A stretch of 39,003 nt of DNA from Christensenella sp. UBA2853. GTDB lineage: Bacteria > Bacillota > Clostridia > Christensenellales > Aristaeellaceae. Each line of letters starts with the position of its first letter. The first letter of the stretch is position 1. A model generated the notes under the pieces. It saw only the letters and a program-made list of their open reading frames with translations, made no database searches and was not told the DNA's origin. Position numbers and translations under genes: made by a program. Location: assembly GCA_002350845.1 (NCBI GenBank), contig DEFL01000073.1, positions 1 through 39,003 on the forward strand. Reading direction: 5' to 3'. Positions 32,792-39,003 of the stretch are shown in pieces.

Positions 32792-34552
32792 TTACCGCAG
32801 CACCTCAAGGTACACCGTGCGGCCCGGCCCGATGGGCAGGTCAAAGGCGTACTCAGGCGGTGCGGTGCGCGTGAGCGCAGAGTCACCGCGCTTGTGCGGC
32901 GCGGGGAGGAGGCGGGAGGACGTGTAGACGGTCCCGGTCTCGAGATCACGGACGCCGCGGCAGTCTCCGCGCACGACCAGGGCGGCCTGCGCGAGGTGAT
33001 CCCGGAAGGAGTGCACAGCGCAGACCTCATTGTCATACGCGATGAGGCTCATTTTGGGCTCGGCCGAGAGGAAGAAGGGCTGGCCCTGGCTTAAGACCGC
33101 GCAGAAGACCGAGATCACTTCCTCCGGCAGGCGGTAGAGACCGGCAAAGTTTTCCGGGACATTGAGGATATACAGGCGTCCTTTCCCGTAGAAGTCCTCG
33201 GTGAGGACCGGGAAATTGTCTTCGTCCGCGAGGACCAGGATATCCGCCCAGGTCGCGTTGGTCTTATAGTCCAGCACCTCAAAGAGCACATCCTCCGTGC
33301 CCTTCGCGCAGCGGATCGCGGCATAGTCGTAGTCGGCGCGGTCGATCATATACTTGCGCCCCAGCACATGGCGGTGGGTGAGGCGGACGCTGGTCATGTC
33401 CTGAATCCCGCGCTCCCACGTTTCATGCAGGAACCCGGTCGTGACAACCGCGGTCCCGCCCCTTCGGACATAGGCTTCGAGCTTTTCCATGCACTCCGGC
33501 ATGCAGGCGGAGCGCTGCGTGAGCAGCACAGCCGGGGCCGACTCCGGGAAGTCCGGCAGAAGTTCCAGCGCGGCCCCGCACATGCCCAGGTAACTGCACA
33601 GCTGGTCCTCGCCCTCGGCGTCAAAGGGTTTCCAGACCGCGGTGCCCACCGCCTTTCCGGCATGATCCAGGAAGGCATCGACTCTGCGGAGGAAGGGATC
33701 CATGGCGGGGAGCACGGGGGAGGAGAGCAGGGACGGGAAATTGAAGAGCATGAGCTCGCGGGCGCCGCCGAGGAAAGAGAACTCGGCCTGCTCGAGGAAC
33801 CGGCTGATGTTGTCCGAGGAACCGCCCAGGTCGATCCATCCGCCGCCGTTGCGGCCGGGCGCCGCGTTTTCCATCAGGCGCATGATTGAGTAGGATTCAT
33901 AGCGCTGCAGGTGCTGGGCGGCATAGAAAGGCTCGCGGGTCTCGGTGCCGGTGTAGATCATGTCAAAGATATCCTTCTGAATGCCCGGGTTATAGCCGGT
34001 CGCCTGATGGCTCTCATACCAGTTGGGGTACTTGATGATAAAGTTCATGCGCGGATTGACGCGTTTGGCCTCGGCGACAATTTCCTCGGAAAACTCCTTC
34101 ATCTGGGCCTGGCGGAAATCCTTCCAGGAGCGATTGCCCTTCGCCTGAATGCACATCTCGCACCGGCAGGCCGTGAAAAAGTAGTCGTCGAGGATGATCT
34201 CATCAAAGGCCTCCGCGGCCTCGCGGACAATGCGCAGGTATTCCGCGCGGTGGGCGGGATCGGTATAGCAGAAGGTGTCAAAGAGCGCCGGCTTCTGGAT
34301 GCCGTTCACGAGAACAGTGGAGGTAATGCCGCCGGACACCTGGACGCCGTATTCCTCGAGGATGGAGCGGATTTCCAGAAGACGGGAAACCGGGACATCC
34401 GTGGTCGCCCGGTGATTTTCCACATAGACTTTTTTCAGCGGGATCACGCGCAGGTAGGTCTCCATCGCTTCGCGCAGCTGCGCGTCCGTAACCTTTTCGG
34501 CGTAATAGGCAAACATATAGCTGGCAATCGAGAAATTGCGGTAGTTTTCCAT
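32792..34552 (-). CDS. Putative TIM-barrel glycoside hydrolase, unassigned family
   Basis: A 586-residue protein without signal peptide. The N-terminal 330 residues look like a (beta/alpha)8 barrel: KKVYVENHRATTDV, a likely acidic active-site strand DEIILDDYFFTACRCEMC near residue 115-132, NFIIKYPNWYESH and MIYTGTETREP. Residues about 330-450 resemble the glutaminase-like trimerisation fold of GH42-type enzymes (RRGGTAVVTTGFLHE), and the rest is a beta-sandwich. It is the first gene of the minus-strand hydrolase cluster, with GGAGGAACCAGAG before ATG 34552 and a promoter at 34625-34655. The specific family and substrate are not known to me. The CxxC in the barrel could be a metal site or chance. 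Confidence 0.65.
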   Translation of the reverse strand: MENYRNFSIASYMFAYYAEKVTDAQLREAMETYLRVIPLKKVYVENHRATTDVPVSRLLEIRSILEEYGVQVSGGITSTVLVNGIQKPALFDTFCYTDPAHRAEYLRIVREAAEAFDEIILDDYFFTACRCEMCIQAKGNRSWKDFRQAQMKEFSEEIVAEAKRVNPRMNFIIKYPNWYESHQATGYNPGIQKDIFDMIYTGTETREPFYAAQHLQRYESYSIMRLMENAAPGRNGGGWIDLGGSSDNISRFLEQAEFSFLGGARELMLFNFPSLLSSPVLPAMDPFLRRVDAFLDHAGKAVGTAVWKPFDAEGEDQLCSYLGMCGAALELLPDFPESAPAVLLTQRSACMPECMEKLEAYVRRGGTAVVTTGFLHETWERGIQDMTSVRLTHRHVLGRKYMIDRADYDYAAIRCAKGTEDVLFEVLDYKTNATWADILVLADEDNFPVLTEDFYGKGRLYILNVPENFAGLYRLPEEVISVFCAVLSQGQPFFLSAEPKMSLIAYDNEVCAVHSFRDHLAQAALVVRGDCRGVRDLETGTVYTSSRLLPAPHKRGDSALTRTAPPEYAFDLPIGPGRTVYLEVLR

Positions 34553-34624
34553 CTCTGGTTCCTCCTGATGGCCATGATATCCGGATATTCCGGAAAGGTG
34601 TCTGCGGTTGTGAATCTATGCAGC

Positions 34625-34655
34625 ATTGTACGGCATGCATCCGGGCATGTGTCAA
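34625..34655 (-). promoter_or_regulatory. Promoter for the minus-strand hydrolase cluster
   Basis: On the minus strand TTGACA (34655-34650) and TACAAT (34630-34625) are 19 bases apart. The spacing is long, but both hexamers are good. A GCATGCATCCGGGCATG stretch within the spacer is partly self-complementary and could be an operator. Confidence 0.5.
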
Positions 34656-34758
34656 GACTTACAGCACCTTTTTCCGGGAGAAAAATGCGGCCAGTCCGCC
34701 ATGGGAGAAAGGGACTTCCGGACAGGCAGGGAAGATGACAGGAAAGCGCGCACAGGGC

Positions 34759-34789
34759 TTGACTTAGAGTTCACTTTAAGGTCTAGAAT
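34759..34789 (+). promoter_or_regulatory. Promoter with MerR-type 19-base spacer and dyad
   Basis: TTGACT (34759-34764) and TAGAAT (34784-34789) are separated by 19 bases, too far for ordinary sigma-A recognition. The spacer centres on a dyad CTTAGAGT-TC-ACTTTAAG (34763-34780) with seven of eight pairs. This layout is the hallmark of MerR-family activation, and the sequence resembles sites of AdhR/NmlR-type aldehyde or electrophile sensors. No such regulator gene is in the window. Confidence 0.7.
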
Positions 34790-34867
34790 AATGGAAACAC
34801 AACTTGCAGGCCTGTCCTGTCAGGCGAACACAGGGGACGCGGTCCCGCACGACAAGGAGGAACATCC

Positions 34868-36001
34868 ATGAAATACCGTACCATGGGAAAACTGGGCATT
34901 GAAGCATCTGCATTCGGTCTGGGCTGCATGCGCTTTAACGGCGCAGCATCCGGGGACAGTGTGATTGACGAGGCAAAAGCGATTTCCCTCATCCGCAGGG
35001 CCATTGACGGCGGCGTGACGTATCTGGACACCGCGTATGTGTATCTGAGCAGAACATCCGAGATCGTGCTGGGCAAAGCCCTGCAGGACGGCTACCGCGA
35101 GAAGGTGACCATCGCCACCAAGATGCCCAGCGAAGCGGTGCACGACCGGGCCTCCATGGAAGCGCTCCTGAGCGAGGAACTCGGCAAGCTGCAGACCGAC
35201 CACATCGACTTCTACCTCATGCACGGCATCAATAAGGAGAAGTGGGAATACTTCAAGTCCATCGGCGCGCCGCAGTTTTTTGACGACATGAAAAAAGCGG
35301 GGAAAATCCGCTACAAGTGCTTCTCTTTCCACGGTCCCTACGACGAGTTTGAGTATATCCTCAACGACTATGACTGGGATATGGTGCAGATCCAGTACAA
35401 CTTTATGGACATCAACAACCAGGCCGGCACCAAAGGCCTTGAACTGGCCGGGAAAAAGGGCATTCCGGTCGTCATCATGGAAGGCCTCCTCGGCGGCCGC
35501 CTCTCCAAAGCCCCTTCCAATGTCCAGGCGCTCTATGACGCCTTCCCCGTGAAGCGCTCTCCGGTGGAGTGGGCCTTCCGCTGGCTGTGCAATCATCCGG
35601 AGGTCTCCGTGGTCCTCTCCGGCTGCAATGAGGAAAGCCAGATCGACGACAACCTCCGCATCTTTGACACGGTCGAGAGCGGCATCATGAGCGAAGAAGA
35701 ACTGAAGCTCATGGACAATGTGCGCGAGGCCTACATCAGCCGCACGAAGATCGGCTGCACGGGCTGCCGCTACTGCATGCCCTGCCCGAACGGCGTGAAT
35801 ATCCCGGGCATCTTCTCTGCATGGAACAACGCCTCCCTCTATGACACAGATCCCAGAAACGACTGGAACATCCGCCAGATCCGCGAAAAGAACCATGGTG
35901 CAGACCACTGCATCGGCTGCGGCGCGTGCGAGGCGGCCTGCCCGCAGCACCTGAATATCATTGAGTCCCTGCAGACAGCCTGGCAGGAGATGAACGGCTG
36001 A
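34868..36001 (+). CDS. Aldo/keto reductase with C-terminal 4Fe-4S domain
   Basis: A 377-residue cytosolic oxidoreductase. The reductase barrel has the catalytic set D54, Y59, K85 and H119. A ferredoxin-like C-terminal part follows, with C297-x2-C300-x2-C303-x2-C306-P and C348-x2-C351-x2-C354-x3-C358-P, enough for two 4Fe-4S clusters. This fused family is common in anaerobic Clostridia; its partners and substrates are mostly unknown. The ribosome site AAGGAGGAACATCC precedes ATG 34868. It is the first gene behind the MerR-type promoter, so induction by an aldehyde or other electrophile is likely. Confidence 0.92.
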   Translation: MKYRTMGKLGIEASAFGLGCMRFNGAASGDSVIDEAKAISLIRRAIDGGVTYLDTAYVYLSRTSEIVLGKALQDGYREKVTIATKMPSEAVHDRASMEALLSEELGKLQTDHIDFYLMHGINKEKWEYFKSIGAPQFFDDMKKAGKIRYKCFSFHGPYDEFEYILNDYDWDMVQIQYNFMDINNQAGTKGLELAGKKGIPVVIMEGLLGGRLSKAPSNVQALYDAFPVKRSPVEWAFRWLCNHPEVSVVLSGCNEESQIDDNLRIFDTVESGIMSEEELKLMDNVREAYISRTKIGCTGCRYCMPCPNGVNIPGIFSAWNNASLYDTDPRNDWNIRQIREKNHGADHCIGCGACEAACPQHLNIIESLQTAWQEMNG

Positions 36002-36040
36002 GCTGAGGGGATTCGGAAAACAAAGCAAGGAGGCGGTGAC

Positions 36041-36250
36041 ATGCCGCAGACGGTACTCATTACCGGCACCGGACGGCCTTCGCCCTTGGCTATAATCTGG
36101 TCCGTCGCTATCTGGAACAGGGGGACACAGTGCTCTCTTCGATACGCCGGCCGTCGGAAGCCCTGGAAACACTGAAAAAGTCATACCCGGAGCAGCTGCA
36201 CATCCTGACCATGGACATCGCGTCCACAGAGTCTGTGAACGCCGCTGCGA
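36041..36250 (+). pseudogene. Frameshifted, truncated short-chain dehydrogenase
   Basis: ATG 36041, with AAGGAGGCGGTGAC before it, starts MPQTVLITGTGR, the beta1-glycine-loop start of a short-chain dehydrogenase/reductase. The frame then fails. Shifting by one base at about 36070-36074 restores AFALGYNLVRRYLEQGD and onwards to HILTMDIASTESVNAA, a normal SDR continuation with the Asp-Ile of the cofactor pocket. A single lost G would explain the shift. After about 80 residues the similarity stops and a flavodoxin-like end follows. The catalytic Tyr-Lys part is missing, so it is inactive. Confidence 0.8.
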
Positions 36251-36494
36251 TGCATCCGGCGCTCATCTCCTTAAGGAAAAGCGCTGCGTGCTCATCGCGT
36301 GCGCCGGCGGGACCGGGCGGGGGACGCTGGAGTGCCTGACCCAGCTGGAAAGGGGCCTGACACACATGGGCATACGGGCCTACGACCGGATTCCGGTGGT
36401 GCACTACAACAGCACCTATATGCTTCCGGCCCTTCAGGCGGCCGGGAAAACCTACGCGGAGCGCCTGGAAACAGGGTTTGACATGTATTACTGA
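36251..36494 (+). pseudogene. C-terminal fragment of a flavodoxin-like FMN reductase
   Basis: The frame through 36288-36494 reads LLKEKRCVLIACAGGTGRGT and ends RIPVVHYNSTYMLPALQAAG...FDMYY. This resembles the last part of NAD(P)H-dependent FMN reductase/flavodoxin-fold proteins. The FMN phosphate-binding start is missing, and the left end abuts the SDR remnant with no intergenic space. A deletion that fused two neighbouring genes is the simplest reading. A GTG at 36288 could give a 68-residue product, but with no good ribosome site. Confidence 0.7.
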
Positions 36495-36571
36495 GCCTTT
36501 GACAAAATCGGATCTCTGGTCTATGATCTGCTCAGAAAAGACACAAAAAAACAGCATACGGGAGGCATACG

Positions 36572-36868
36572 ATGCAGTTCATCATTACCGCGCATGACGG
36601 AGAAGGCATGCTGGCCAGGCGTCTGGAAGTCAGGCCGCAGCATCTGGAAAACATGGGGAAAATCAAGGGGAACGTCCTTTGCGCCGGCGGGCTTCTGGAT
36701 GAAGAGGGAAAGATGAAGGGATCGGTCCTGGTGCTCGAGTTCCCGGACCGCGCAGGCCTTGACGAGTATCTCGAGAGTGAACCGTATATCCGGGAGAAGG
36801 TCTGGGAAACGGTCGAGGTCGAGACCATGAATGTGGTGATCCTCGGCGGGAAGAAAGTCGGCGCATAA
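36572..36868 (+). CDS. YciI-family protein
   Basis: A 98-residue protein of the YciI/dimeric ferredoxin-like alpha-beta barrel fold. Typical elements are MQFIITAHDGEG at the start, RPQHLENMGKIKGNVLCAGG with the conserved His, and FPDRAGLDEYLESEPYIREKVWE. YciI proteins act as small dehydrochlorinase-, lactonase- or isomerase-like enzymes, mostly with unknown substrates. GGGAGGCATACG precedes ATG 36572, and PhzF follows 13 bases after the stop. Likely one transcript with the reductase genes. Confidence 0.88.
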   Translation: MQFIITAHDGEGMLARRLEVRPQHLENMGKIKGNVLCAGGLLDEEGKMKGSVLVLEFPDRAGLDEYLESEPYIREKVWETVEVETMNVVILGGKKVGA

Positions 36869-36881
36869 AACGGGAGGCAGC

Positions 36882-37670
36882 ATGAAACAGTATCTTGTTG
36901 ATGCGTTTACGGACCGCCCGTTTTCCGGAAATCCTGCGGCGGTCTGCGTGATGGATTCCTGGCCGCAAGAAGAGGGCATGATGCGCCTGGCCATGGAGAA
37001 CAACCTCTCGGAGACCGCGTTTCTGGTGCGGGAAGGGGATGCGTGGCATCTCCGGTGGTTTACGCCCGGGACCGAGGTCAACCTCTGCGGGCATGCCACG
37101 CTGGCCTCGGCGTTCGTGATCCTGAATTACTATACCAAGGACTCGGACAGGGTGCAGTTCATGACGCGCAGCGGACTTCTGACGGTCCGCCGCGCAGAAA
37201 ACGGATATGAGATGGATTTCCCCTCTGGGGAGATGACGGAAATCCCGGTCACGGACGATATGGAACGCGCATTCGGCGTCCGCCCGGTGAAGGCCATGCT
37301 GGGCATGGACCTGGTCTGCGTCTTTGAAAACGAGGGCCAGGTGCGCTGCCTGCAACCGGACCAGGCCCTGCTCACAGCGCTCCCGGGACGCATTCAGAAT
37401 GTGACGGCGCGCGGGAAGGAGGCGGACTGCGTTTCCCGCAGTTTCTGCCCGAAGCTGGCGATCCCGGAGGACCCGGTGTGCGGATCTGCGCACTGCCAGA
37501 TTGCCCCTTACTGGGCACAGGTGCTGGGAAAGAAGGAAATCCGGGCATGTCAGGCCTCGCGCCGGGGCGGCGCTCTGAGATGCGTGCCGAAAAGTGACGG
37601 CCGGATTGCGATCTGCGGGGAAGCCGTACTGGTGGCTGTCTCCGAGATCATGGCCGATCTGAATGGGTGA
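36882..37670 (+). CDS. PhzF-family isomerase
   Basis: A 262-residue protein of the PhzF/diaminopimelate-epimerase-like fold. It has the typical start QYLVDAFTDRPFSGNPAAVC, the proton-shuttling E44 in NNLSETAF, FTPGTEVNLCGHATLASA, and EDPVCGSAHCQIAPYW at the second lobe. Slightly shorter than the usual 280-300. PhzF enzymes catalyse hydrogen shifts or isomerisation in small-molecule metabolism; the substrate is not known for most. GGGAGGCAGC precedes ATG 36882. Its place between YciI and an aldo/keto reductase suggests a detoxification or small-molecule conversion cluster. Confidence 0.92.
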   Translation: MKQYLVDAFTDRPFSGNPAAVCVMDSWPQEEGMMRLAMENNLSETAFLVREGDAWHLRWFTPGTEVNLCGHATLASAFVILNYYTKDSDRVQFMTRSGLLTVRRAENGYEMDFPSGEMTEIPVTDDMERAFGVRPVKAMLGMDLVCVFENEGQVRCLQPDQALLTALPGRIQNVTARGKEADCVSRSFCPKLAIPEDPVCGSAHCQIAPYWAQVLGKKEIRACQASRRGGALRCVPKSDGRIAICGEAVLVAVSEIMADLNG

Positions 37671-37681
37671 GGTGAGTGACC

Positions 37682-38647
37682 ATGCAGTACAGAAAGCTTG
37701 AAGGAATCGATCAGAAACTGTCCGTGCTCATCTACGGGACACCGTGGACAGCCTGCAGAAAAGAAATGCGGGATGAGGCATACTGCAGTTATGACCATGC
37801 GTGGGAAGCCGGCTTCCGGGCCTTTGACACGGCCAACTCGTACGGTGACGGCGAGGAGACCCTCGGCGCGTGGCTGCACTCCCGCGGCATTCGCGGTGAG
37901 GCTGTGATTATCGACAAGGGATGCAATCCGGGGCAGAACGGAAGCACGGACACAATGTCCACTGAGACCATCCGGACCCAGGTGGAGAAGTCCCTGGTAC
38001 GCCTTCAGACGGATCATGTGGACTTCTATCTTCTGCACCGGGACGATCCGAAAGTGCCGGTGGACGAAATCATCGATGTACTCAACGAGAAGCAGCGCGA
38101 GGGGAAAATCCGGCGCTTTGGTGTCTCCAACTGGAGCCTCCGGCGCGTGCTGGCGGCGGAGGAGTATGCCGTTAAGCATCACCTGACGCCGTTTACCGCG
38201 TTCAGCCCGGCCTATTCCCTGGCGGAGTATCTGCATGATCCCTGGGGCGGGAGCATCAGCATTTCCGGTGAGAAAAACAAAGCGTACAGAGACTGGCTTG
38301 AGCACACACAGTTCCCTGTTTTCTGCTATTCTTCGCTTGGACGCGGCTATCTGTCGGGCAAGTTCAGGACTGACGGGGATGAACCCATTGAAAAATGCCT
38401 TCCCAGGGGACCGATCATGGAGTATGACGGGCCGGTCAACCGGGAAAGGCTGAGGAGAGCGGAAAGCCTGGCAAAAGAAAAAGGCACCACCGTGCCGAAA
38501 ATCTGTCTGGCCTGGCTGCTGCGCCAGCCGCAGCAGATTTTCCCGCTGGTGGCTCCGACGTCGGAAGCGCATATCCGGGATACGGCAGGCGTTTTCGAAA
38601 CAGAGCTTACCGACGAGGAGTGCCGCTTCCTGATCGGCCTGGAGTGA
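37682..38647 (+). CDS. Aldo/keto reductase
   Basis: A 321-residue NAD(P)H-dependent oxidoreductase of the aldo/keto reductase family. Catalytic residues are D49, Y54, K79 and H119, in FDTANSYGDGEETLG, IIDKG and LLHRDDP. The segment FGVSNWS and the cofactor loop VAPTSEAHIRDT are also present. No Fe-S domain, unlike its neighbour at 34868. ATG 37682 is preferred over GTG 37676 because GAGGT lies six bases upstream; the gene starts 11 bases after PhzF. A terminator follows at 38668, so it ends the redox operon. Confidence 0.92.
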   Translation: MQYRKLEGIDQKLSVLIYGTPWTACRKEMRDEAYCSYDHAWEAGFRAFDTANSYGDGEETLGAWLHSRGIRGEAVIIDKGCNPGQNGSTDTMSTETIRTQVEKSLVRLQTDHVDFYLLHRDDPKVPVDEIIDVLNEKQREGKIRRFGVSNWSLRRVLAAEEYAVKHHLTPFTAFSPAYSLAEYLHDPWGGSISISGEKNKAYRDWLEHTQFPVFCYSSLGRGYLSGKFRTDGDEPIEKCLPRGPIMEYDGPVNRERLRRAESLAKEKGTTVPKICLAWLLRQPQQIFPLVAPTSEAHIRDTAGVFETELTDEECRFLIGLE

Positions 38648-38667
38648 GCAGGCTGTGCATGGAATCC

Positions 38668-38692
38668 GCAGGGTCGTGAGACCCTGCTTTTT
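38668..38692 (+). terminator. Terminator of the redox operon
   Basis: A perfect 8-bp stem GCAGGGTC/GACCCTGC with a GTGA loop is followed by TTTTT, 20 bases after the aldo/keto reductase stop. Confidence 0.92.
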
Positions 38693-38771
38693 GATGCAAT
38701 TTCTTTGCCAAAGTAAATGCAACATCAGAGAATACCCAGACACCGCAATGACTTAAGAACGGCTGGTAAAG

Positions 38772-38803
38772 AAAAACGCCGCAGCAGTTCAATGCCGCGG
38801 CGT
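38772..38803 (-). terminator. Terminator of the LysM gene
   Basis: On the minus strand ACGCCGC (38803-38797) pairs with GCGGCGT (38782-38776), extended inward by further partial pairs, and is followed by TTTTC. It lies just beyond the stop codon at 38812. Confidence 0.8.
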
Positions 38804-38811
38804 GCTGTTGC

Positions 38812-39003
38812 TTACTTTTTGATGTACAGGTAGTCACCAGTGCGGATGAGACGCGGGTTGGTGATCTTGGGGTTCCACTTGAGGATTTCCTTGTAGCTCT
38901 TGATGCCAAACTTGTTGGCGATGCGGATCAGGGTGTCATGAGCCTGGATCTGGTAGATGGTGTAGCCGGTCTTTGCAGCGGGCTTCTTGAAAGCGCCGCC
39001 GGA
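38812..39003 (-). CDS. LysM-domain protein, C-terminal end only
   Basis: The last 63 codons of a minus-strand gene that continues beyond the window. After a short Ala/Lys linker comes one LysM domain: YTIYQIQAHDTLIRIANKFG, then KEILKWNPKITNPRLIRTGD and YLYIKK before TAA. LysM domains bind peptidoglycan or chitin-like N-acetylglucosamine chains. The upstream domains are not visible, so it may be a cell-wall hydrolase or a structural protein. LysM as the very last domain is common in secreted proteins of Clostridia. Confidence 0.88.
   Translation of the reverse strand, partial: SGGAFKKPAAKTGYTIYQIQAHDTLIRIANKFGIKSYKEILKWNPKITNPRLIRTGDYLYIKK

Noticed and set aside
30059..33094. Plus-strand open frame of 1011 residues
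   Set aside because: It lies antisense to the GH9 and neighbouring genes. High GC at third positions keeps the opposite strand open. Its composition is Arg/Gly/His-rich with no recognisable domain.

Overview
The window reads as chromosomal DNA of an anaerobic, fibre-using member of the Clostridia (Bacillota), probably from gut or rumen. The inference rests on gene families only: a GPH sugar symporter, an LplABC-type oligosaccharide ABC importer without its own ATPase, intracellular GH51 and GH9 enzymes, 4Fe-4S aldo/keto reductases, a class I-like mannose-6-phosphate isomerase with a ROK kinase, and a type I-C-like CRISPR array. No rRNA, tRNA or insertion sequence was seen. Most genes look GC-rich; about 17.9-28.3 kb is visibly AT-richer.

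Layout. (1) 119-1475: CRISPR leader and an 18-repeat, 17-spacer array; the cas genes would lie left of the window. (2) 1514-3963: promoter, GPH transporter, PIG-L deacetylase, terminator. (3) 4.0-12.07 kb: solute-binding protein, two permeases, GH51 arabinofuranosidase, an unassigned 733-residue carbohydrate-enzyme-like protein, an esterase remnant, terminator. (4) 12.08-14.9 kb, minus strand: ROK kinase and mannose-6-phosphate isomerase. (5) 14.97-19.1 kb: a 387-residue unknown, a membrane-anchored Ser/Thr kinase and a secreted protein. (6) 19.4-28.2 kb: one gene for a 2907-residue exported protein with an LRR_5 start, about nine BACON-like repeats and a helical C-terminal region. (7) 34.7-28.4 kb, minus strand: TIM-barrel-like hydrolase, GH9 enzyme, beta-helix protein, RraA-like protein. 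(8) 34.76-38.69 kb: a redox cluster (Fe-S aldo/keto reductase, broken SDR and flavodoxin remnants, YciI, PhzF, a second aldo/keto reductase) behind a promoter with MerR-type geometry. (9) 38.8 kb to the end, minus strand: the end of a LysM protein.

The strongest observation is that four of the seventeen spacers (three distinct protospacers) match the three genes directly downstream of the array: GPH transporter, PIG-L deacetylase and solute-binding protein. Matches are 29-32 identical bases of 36-37, in register with the reading frame. Of 22 mismatches, 19 fall at third codon positions. The spacers therefore seem to come from other alleles or orthologues of this same sugar locus, or from an older version of it. 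The solute-binding match carries a TTC PAM in this genome.

The genes in regions 2, 3, 4 and 7 fit uptake of oligosaccharides followed by cytoplasmic cleavage, since none of the hydrolases has a visible signal peptide. Perfect hairpins without U-tracts sit between several cistrons of these operons and probably set differential mRNA levels. Regions 5 and 6 look like a surface or signalling module of unknown purpose.
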